The notes under the pieces: model-generated
The model's database searches: none
The model's input: the letters and a program-made list of their open reading frames with translations, nothing else
Told to the model about the DNA's origin: nothing
Translations under genes and position numbers: made by a program
Shown: positions 59,187-64,000 of the stretch, piece after piece
Position numbering within the stretch: position 1 is the stretch's first letter
How the letters are laid out: each line of letters opens with the position of its first letter
Origin: Legionella quateirensis
Lineage (GTDB): Bacteria > Pseudomonadota > Gammaproteobacteria > Legionellales > Legionellaceae
Length of the DNA stretch: 64,000 bases
Reading direction: 5' to 3'
Assembly (NCBI RefSeq): GCF_001467955.1
Contig: NZ_LNYR01000022.1
Location: forward strand, 33,293-97,292

Positions 59187-59888
59187 TTAATTGCTTTCAT
59201 TAAATGGTACCGATAAATAACTAGCGGTGCTTTCTGAATGTGGAATTCGTAAAATCATTTTGTTAGCTGTCGTTGTAACGTGATCGCCTGGATTTAAATT
59301 GATGTAGTAGTTGTTACCAGATTTGATTATTTTCTTTTTTAACCACATATTATTACCCGCATAGACCTCTATTTCGGATGTATTAATTAGAGGATTCCCT
59401 GTTCCATTAAATGCCATACTGTTTTGAGGAACATCAGATTTTATAATTATATTTTTTAGAAGTTGTGTTGTTATTTGATGAGTTGCTTGTTGTACAACAT
59501 ATATATTTGAGTAGCCTTGTAATATTCCATGATTTTCTAAAGTTAGTTTTACTGAAATGTTAAAGATACCATCTGCAGTTTTAGGGAGAGATAGTATTGG
59601 TCTTAATCCCGTGAGAGTAAATAAAGTTTGTTTCTCATGTTTTATATCCCATTGCGCAGTGTGAATTTCTGATCGATCTACGTAACCAATAGGGTTAAAA
59701 TCAAGTTGAATATCTTGGCCAGAAAATAAATTCGTGATTAGCTCAACGCTATTTATTTTTTTAATTTTTATTTCATAAAACGGAAATATATTAAAATAAC
59801 TTAGTATTATCCAAATGAAAGATAAAAATCCCCATATAGTGGCGATACCAGTAATGATGGTCCATAAATATTCAGAAATTTTTTTCAT
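59187..59888 (-). CDS. Hypothetical membrane-anchored protein, 233 aa
   Basis: One N-terminal transmembrane segment (TIITGIATIWGFLSFIWIIL) follows MKKISEYLW. The remainder, about 195 residues, looks like a beta-rich domain (DIQLDFNPIGYVDRSEIHTA; NISVKLTLENHGILQGYSN) and would lie outside the cytoplasm. It has no cysteine-rich or enzymatic motif that I can see. The gene is very AT-rich and lies directly after the tRNA, suggesting an acquired segment. Family unknown. Confidence 0.7.
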   Translation of the reverse strand: MKKISEYLWTIITGIATIWGFLSFIWIILSYFNIFPFYEIKIKKINSVELITNLFSGQDIQLDFNPIGYVDRSEIHTAQWDIKHEKQTLFTLTGLRPILSLPKTADGIFNISVKLTLENHGILQGYSNIYVVQQATHQITTQLLKNIIIKSDVPQNSMAFNGTGNPLINTSEIEVYAGNNMWLKKKIIKSGNNYYINLNPGDHVTTTANKMILRIPHSESTASYLSVPFNESN

Positions 59889-60045
59889 AAATTATCCTTC
59901 TTTTATAACCATGAGTTTATAGGTAATTTTTCTATAAAAATAGAGACTAAATTTCAGCAGACTAGCACATATTAGATTGCTGAATACGTCGGATAATTGT
60001 TTATACAATATTTCTAAGGTTTCTATGTGCAGCTCTAACCCAAAT

Positions 60046-60419
60046 AGCAAGCGTAGGTCGGGCGCTTCGCCCGACACTTCTTTTCTCTTCTTGAACATTA
60101 AAATCAAAACAGTTATAGATACTTTCTTTACGGAATCAATAATCTATCTAATATGAGTTATTGAATTGTCGGGCGAAGCGCCCGACCTACGCTTGTTTAC
60201 AGGTCAATATGGCTGGTTAATAAGTGTGATTTCCGACTTGTCAAAACAAGAGTATAAAAATAAGTACCTCCTGACGTAAAATCTCTGCGAACGTAAACCA
60301 TATTTGTTTATGAAGTTTGATTTCTTGTGAATGGAATTTTATAGGGGTTAGTTGAGGTATGGTCGTAAAATGAAAACCTGGGATACGGCCTTTGGGCCTG
60401 CTCCCAGGCTACCCTGGCT
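60046..60419. repeat. ~374 bp direct repeat, copy 1 (family A element plus conserved tail)
   Basis: The first ~150 bp are a family A inverted-repeat element with 28 bp arms (60048-60075 and 60168-60195). About 220 bp of conserved tail follow, ending in a hairpin CCTGGGA...TCCCAGG (60377-60408). The whole unit recurs at 63525-63893, with differences of only a few percent by eye, and starts again at 63915. The remaining bases to 60526 hold nothing recognisable. Confidence 0.9.
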
Positions 60420-60526
60420 ATTTCAGTAGCGCTCAGCTCAAATATCAGGGCCACTAAATCACCAGAATAATTAATGACAAAAAACTAACGACTTCAAGAT
60501 CAACCATACATCATACCCCAATGAGC

Positions 60527-61390
60527 TCATTGTTTTAACAATGCCAATCGATATTTTCCAATTTGGTGAAAACCAAGGGCTTGGTATGCGCATATAGCGG
60601 AATTATCATTGGTGAATAAAATGGCTCTTTTAATTTGTTGGTCGGCAGCTTGTTTGAGGCAAAGGTACACAGCTATTCTGGCAAAACCTTTATTTCTTAA
60701 TGAAGGAGGAGTATAAACCGGGCCGATCTGTACAATATCAGGTAGATTGGCATTAAATCCACATAAGGAAACAGGGGTGTTATTTACAAATAAAACCCAT
60801 CGATTTTGGCTAAGCTGCGTATCTTGAATTTCATCAGTAATGGATTGTTCCAGTGTGGGATTATCAGCATCGTCCCCGAGTGCTTCAATATGGTAAGCGA
60901 TAAGCCATTCTTTGATGATATCCGTGTCGCAATCTTGCACTGGTTTGAGGGTGCAGCTATATGAATGAATTGCTTGAGGTATCGTCATTTTGTCGAGATT
61001 AAGTAAGAATAGTTTTTCCTGATAATTAATGGCAAATAGAGACGCTTCCAGGTTTAGCTTATCAATGACAAAGCCTGCCTGGGTGTCTTCTCCCAGTATT
61101 CCAGCTATTGGCCTTGTTCGTTTAAGCTCGAATTCTTCTACTAGAGCTGATAATGCAGTAAAATTTTCAGTTTGCATCATCACATTACCATTCCAATAAT
61201 GCGCTAAAACACCATTAATTTTATTGTTTTCAAAGGAGCCGTAATACTCTCCGTGAAATGGTGCATCTTGGTAGGTAATACCTGAGTGGTATAAGTTGTT
61301 CCTTATGAACATAGTCGTTTCTTGGTGATGATTGAGATAGGATGACAATTCATCTATATGCAATCCATCCAGCTTTTTTATCACAATCAT
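60527..61390 (-). CDS. GNAT-family N-acetyltransferase
   Basis: A 287 aa protein whose C-terminal ~90 residues are a GNAT fold of the FR47 type. VQIGPVYTPPSLRNKGFARI corresponds to strand 4 and the acetyl-CoA pyrophosphate loop, and AILFTNDNSAICAYQALGFH to strands 5-6 with the NxxAxxxYxxxGF pattern. The N-terminal 150 residues form a less conserved half-domain. Substrate unknown. Divergent from the GrpB-GNAT gene; the 95 bp between them would hold both promoters. Confidence 0.88.
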   Translation of the reverse strand: MIVIKKLDGLHIDELSSYLNHHQETTMFIRNNLYHSGITYQDAPFHGEYYGSFENNKINGVLAHYWNGNVMMQTENFTALSALVEEFELKRTRPIAGILGEDTQAGFVIDKLNLEASLFAINYQEKLFLLNLDKMTIPQAIHSYSCTLKPVQDCDTDIIKEWLIAYHIEALGDDADNPTLEQSITDEIQDTQLSQNRWVLFVNNTPVSLCGFNANLPDIVQIGPVYTPPSLRNKGFARIAVYLCLKQAADQQIKRAILFTNDNSAICAYQALGFHQIGKYRLALLKQ

Positions 61391-61485
61391 TTTTACCTCG
61401 GTATGGTGATTATTTTTAATACACTTTTAGGATATATGCTAAGATAGCCCAATATTGGTTATTATTAAATACAAAATCTCACAAT

Positions 61486-62526
61486 ATGATCACCTTACTC
61501 CCTCACAATCCTGCGTGGAAAGCTGCATTTGACCTAGAGAAAAAACAGCTATTGCAATTGGATATTAAGAACATAATCCAAATTGAGCATATTGGCAGTA
61601 CAGCTATTCCTGGCATTTGTGCAAAACCAGTGATTGATATTTTAATTGGTGTTAAGTGTTTGCGTGAATTTACTTCTGAGGATATCCAAAAAATGGAATC
61701 ATTGGGTTATCGATATAACCAGGTTTTTGAAACAGTTTTTCCACATCGGCGTTATTTCCAAAAAGACAATGAACATGGTGAGCGGACGCACCAGATTCAT
61801 TTGGTTAATTATCCATCCTCTTGGTTTGCGAAGCATCTGTTGTTTCGCGATTATTTGCGTCTTTATCCAAATATTGCTAACGAATATGAGGCACTTAAGC
61901 TTAACTTGAGCAAAATCCATGATAATACGATTGATTATGCCAATGCCAAGAATGAATTTTGTCAGCTTATAGAAAAGAAATCCTTTTTACATTTTGGGGT
62001 TAATAAACCATTCATTGAAACATCGCGTCTTATTGCATTTATTCCCCAAGTAGCTTGTCACGAAGACTATGCAATAATGCTTTCAAATCCTGAGTTTATT
62101 CAATGTTATGGTGTTTCATACAATGAGGAACAGGCTTTAAATCGTTTGGAATCGGATATGACGCATTACAACCAATATGGTTTTGCTCCCTGGATGTGGT
62201 ATGACAAAGAAACCCACAATTACGTTGGGCGAGGGGGATTAAAGACTTTTATATTTGATGGAAAAGAAGAAGTTGAGTTAACTTATCAAATAACTCAAAG
62301 CTATTGGGGAAAAGGTCTAGCATTTGAAATGGGGCAAGCATCTTTGGAGTATGCTGAAGAGCATTTGAATTTGGCTAGTACTATTTGTTTTACCGCATAC
62401 AATAATTATCCATCATTGCGCGTTATGGAAAAATTAGGTTTTAAATTTGAGTTTGATTTTGAGCATGCAGGAATTTCGCATAAATTTCACAGAAAACCTA
62501 CAATAAAGAAACAAAAGAGGTCTTAA
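61486..62526 (+). CDS. GrpB nucleotidyltransferase-like / GNAT acetyltransferase fusion
   Basis: A 346 aa two-domain protein. Residues 1-170 are GrpB (UPF0157), a nucleotidyltransferase-fold family: PHNPAWKAAFDLEKKQL, IEHIGSTAIPGICAKPVIDI and HQIHLVNYPSSWFAKHLLFR. Residues ~178-340 are a RimJ/RimL-type GNAT: ETSRLIAFIPQVACHEDYAI, VELTYQITQSYWGKGLAFEM and NYPSLRVMEKLGFKFE. The two families usually occur as separate small proteins. No ribosome site precedes ATG 61486. The next gene overlaps by one base (TAATG). Confidence 0.88.
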   Translation: MITLLPHNPAWKAAFDLEKKQLLQLDIKNIIQIEHIGSTAIPGICAKPVIDILIGVKCLREFTSEDIQKMESLGYRYNQVFETVFPHRRYFQKDNEHGERTHQIHLVNYPSSWFAKHLLFRDYLRLYPNIANEYEALKLNLSKIHDNTIDYANAKNEFCQLIEKKSFLHFGVNKPFIETSRLIAFIPQVACHEDYAIMLSNPEFIQCYGVSYNEEQALNRLESDMTHYNQYGFAPWMWYDKETHNYVGRGGLKTFIFDGKEEVELTYQITQSYWGKGLAFEMGQASLEYAEEHLNLASTICFTAYNNYPSLRVMEKLGFKFEFDFEHAGISHKFHRKPTIKKQKRS

Positions 62527-63392
62527 TGGATAAAGTAAAAATTGACACCTACTTAGTCCAAAAGCTGATTGCCGAGCAATTTCCACAATGGCAATCACTA
62601 CCGATACATCCAGTTGTTCAAAGTGGTTGGGATAATCGAACGTTTCATTTAGGTGAAGACATGGTGATTCGTTTGCCTAGTGATAGGGAGTATGAGCCAC
62701 AAATAAATAAAGAATATCAATGGTTGCCATGGCTCTCTAAACAACTATCATTTCAAATCACGCAACCGATCGCACTTGGACAACCGTCACCCGATTATCC
62801 ATTGCATTGGAGTATCAATCGTTGGATAGAAGGGGAGACTGCTTCAATACAGAATATTCATGATAAAAATGAGTTCGCGAAAGCATTGGGTAAGTGCTTA
62901 AAAGAATTTCAATCTTTAGATGCTACGGATGGACCTTTGGCTGGCGCACATAATTTTTATCGGGGCACTTCATTAAAGGCCTATGATCATGAAATGCAGC
63001 TTGCAATTCCTAAAATTAAAAACGTTCATGAACAAAGAATTGCGGCATCATTATGGCAACAGGCACTTTCTTCTGTATGGCACTTAAAGCCAGTTTGGGT
63101 TCACGGAGATATAGCCGTTGGAAATATTTTAGTTCGTCATGGAAGACTGTGCGCTATTATCGATTTTGGCCAGCTTGCTATTGGTGATCCTGCGTGTGAT
63201 TTAGTAATAGCGTGGAATTTCTTTTCTGGTGAAGAACGAGCAGTATTTAAAAATGCAGTTCAACTGGATAATGATACCTGGATACGCGCTTTAGGATGGG
63301 CATTTTGGAAAACCTTATGTTGGCCAATTAAAGGTACTGATGTAAAAGGGGTTTTGCATGAAATTTATTCCGATTATGAGGCGATTAAATAA
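62526..63392 (+). CDS. Aminoglycoside phosphotransferase-family kinase
   Basis: A 288 aa protein with the kinase-like APH fold. The N-terminal lobe has SGWDNRTFHLGEDMVIRLP; the catalytic loop is VWVHGDIAVGNILV (HGDxxxxN, with Asp and Asn) and the metal motif is IIDFGQLAIGDPACDL. These match the APH(3'')-like family that also includes homoserine and choline kinases. Resistance is therefore possible, not established. It is translationally coupled to the GrpB-GNAT gene. Confidence 0.9.
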   Translation: MDKVKIDTYLVQKLIAEQFPQWQSLPIHPVVQSGWDNRTFHLGEDMVIRLPSDREYEPQINKEYQWLPWLSKQLSFQITQPIALGQPSPDYPLHWSINRWIEGETASIQNIHDKNEFAKALGKCLKEFQSLDATDGPLAGAHNFYRGTSLKAYDHEMQLAIPKIKNVHEQRIAASLWQQALSSVWHLKPVWVHGDIAVGNILVRHGRLCAIIDFGQLAIGDPACDLVIAWNFFSGEERAVFKNAVQLDNDTWIRALGWAFWKTLCWPIKGTDVKGVLHEIYSDYEAIK

Positions 63393-63524
63393 CCATGCCT
63401 AATGAAATTACGTATTAGAAACTGTCAGCCTAAGTAGATCTTTGTAATACTCAATCTTAAATGCCCAAGGGACTGGCTAATAATTTCCCTTGCAGTTCTA
63501 TCCCAATATTTTTCAAGGGGATTA

Positions 63525-63893
63525 AGCAAGTGTAGGTCGGGCGCTTCGCCGGACACTTCTTTTCTTGAACTTTAAAATCAAAACAGTTATAGATACTTTC
63601 TTGACGGAATCAATAATCAATCTAATATGAGTTATTGAATTGTCGGGCGAAGCGCCCGACCTACGCTTGTTAACCGGTCAATATTCCTGGTTAATAAGTG
63701 TGATTTCCGACTTGTCAAAACAAGAGTATAAAAATAAGTACCTCCAGGAGTAAAATCTCTACGAACGTAAACCATATTTGTTTATGAAGTTGGATTTCTT
63801 GTGAATGGAATTTTATAGGGGTTAGTTGAGGTATGGTCGTACAATGAAAACCTGGGATACGGCCTTTGGGCCTACTCCCAGGGTAGCCTGGCT
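63525..63893. repeat. ~369 bp direct repeat, copy 2
   Basis: Same unit and orientation as 60046-60419. The left arm has small changes (TGTAGG, CGCCGGAC); the right arm is at 63642-63669 and the terminal hairpin at about 63851-63882. Together with copy 1 it frames the three-gene cassette 60527-63392. The 132 bp before it, after the kinase stop, hold nothing recognisable. Confidence 0.9.
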
Positions 63894-63914
63894 TGTCCTA
63901 AGATATTAAACCAT

Positions 63915-64000
63915 GCAAGTGTAGGTCGGGCGCTTCGCCCGACACTTCTTTTCTCTTCTTGAACATTAAAATCAAAACAGTTATAGATACTTTCTTTACG
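63915..64000. repeat. Direct repeat, copy 3 (cut by window end)
   Basis: Starts GCAAGTGTAGGTCGGGCGCT 21 bp after copy 2 and follows copy 1 base for base for the visible 86 bp. The element is therefore arranged in tandem here and continues outside the window. Confidence 0.88.

Noticed and set aside
59892..60107. Minus-strand 71-codon open frame
   Set aside because: Its first third is translation of the family A repeat arm (SGEAPDLRL), which recurs wherever the repeat occurs; the rest has no gene-like features.
59005..64000. Intact prophage or integrative element
   Set aside because: No integrase, recombinase, structural or conjugation gene is visible; only boundary-like motifs and repeats.

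Overview
The window looks like a chromosomal segment of Legionella, most likely L. pneumophila or a close relative. The sequence is AT-rich and gammaproteobacterial in gene content. It encodes a secreted CD39-type NTPDase, a eukaryote-like enzyme known from L. pneumophila, together with an ankyrin-repeat protein and several large proteins of the kind found among Dot/Icm effector candidates. The species is inferred from gene content only; no database was searched.

Layout. 1-720: tail of an unidentified gene, then two palindromic repeat elements. 723-4225: pdxJ, korA and korB, overlapping head to tail. 4343-7257: a membrane protein and an effector-like protein, convergent. 7258-12030: POT-type peptide transporter, Bax inhibitor-1-like membrane protein, nitrilase-family amidase and tldD. 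12166-14772: ankyrin-repeat protein that shares a C-terminal module with the effector-like protein at 5381-6967. 15050-22622: patatin-like phospholipase with an acyl-CoA synthetase (a lipid remodelling pair), then mfd and a DASS-type transporter on the other strand. 22623-23336: a tandem duplication carrying a repeat element and the 3' end of the next gene. 23193-28097: a four-gene minus-strand operon (two secreted proteins, rmuC, permease). 28255-38869: ligA, an oligopeptide ABC transporter without its ATPase, and dnaE. 39135-39674: greB.

39716-42234 is a small accessory block between two direct copies of a ~150 bp inverted-repeat element. It holds a DUF2256 miniprotein, a DUF3429 gene broken by one stop codon, and an Xre/RES toxin-antitoxin pair with a clear promoter and a candidate operator. 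42646-43914 is another effector-like protein. 44271-48600 is a three-gene cell-surface glycan set: a UbiA-type enzyme resembling decaprenyl-phosphate phosphoribosyltransferase, an AftB-like membrane glycosyltransferase and a WbpM/CapD-type dehydratase. 48765-53007 is a two-gene RND efflux pump, followed by csaA, a large unknown protein, an amino-acid permease and the NTPDase.

From tRNA-Thr(CGT) at 59005-59077 onward the sequence looks like a variable region. It has tandem GGGGTACACTT motifs beside the tRNA, an orphan membrane protein, and ~370 bp direct repeats around a GNAT, GrpB-GNAT and aminoglycoside-phosphotransferase-like cassette. A third repeat copy runs off the end of the window. I saw no CRISPR array, phage genes, rRNA, complete insertion sequence or integrase.
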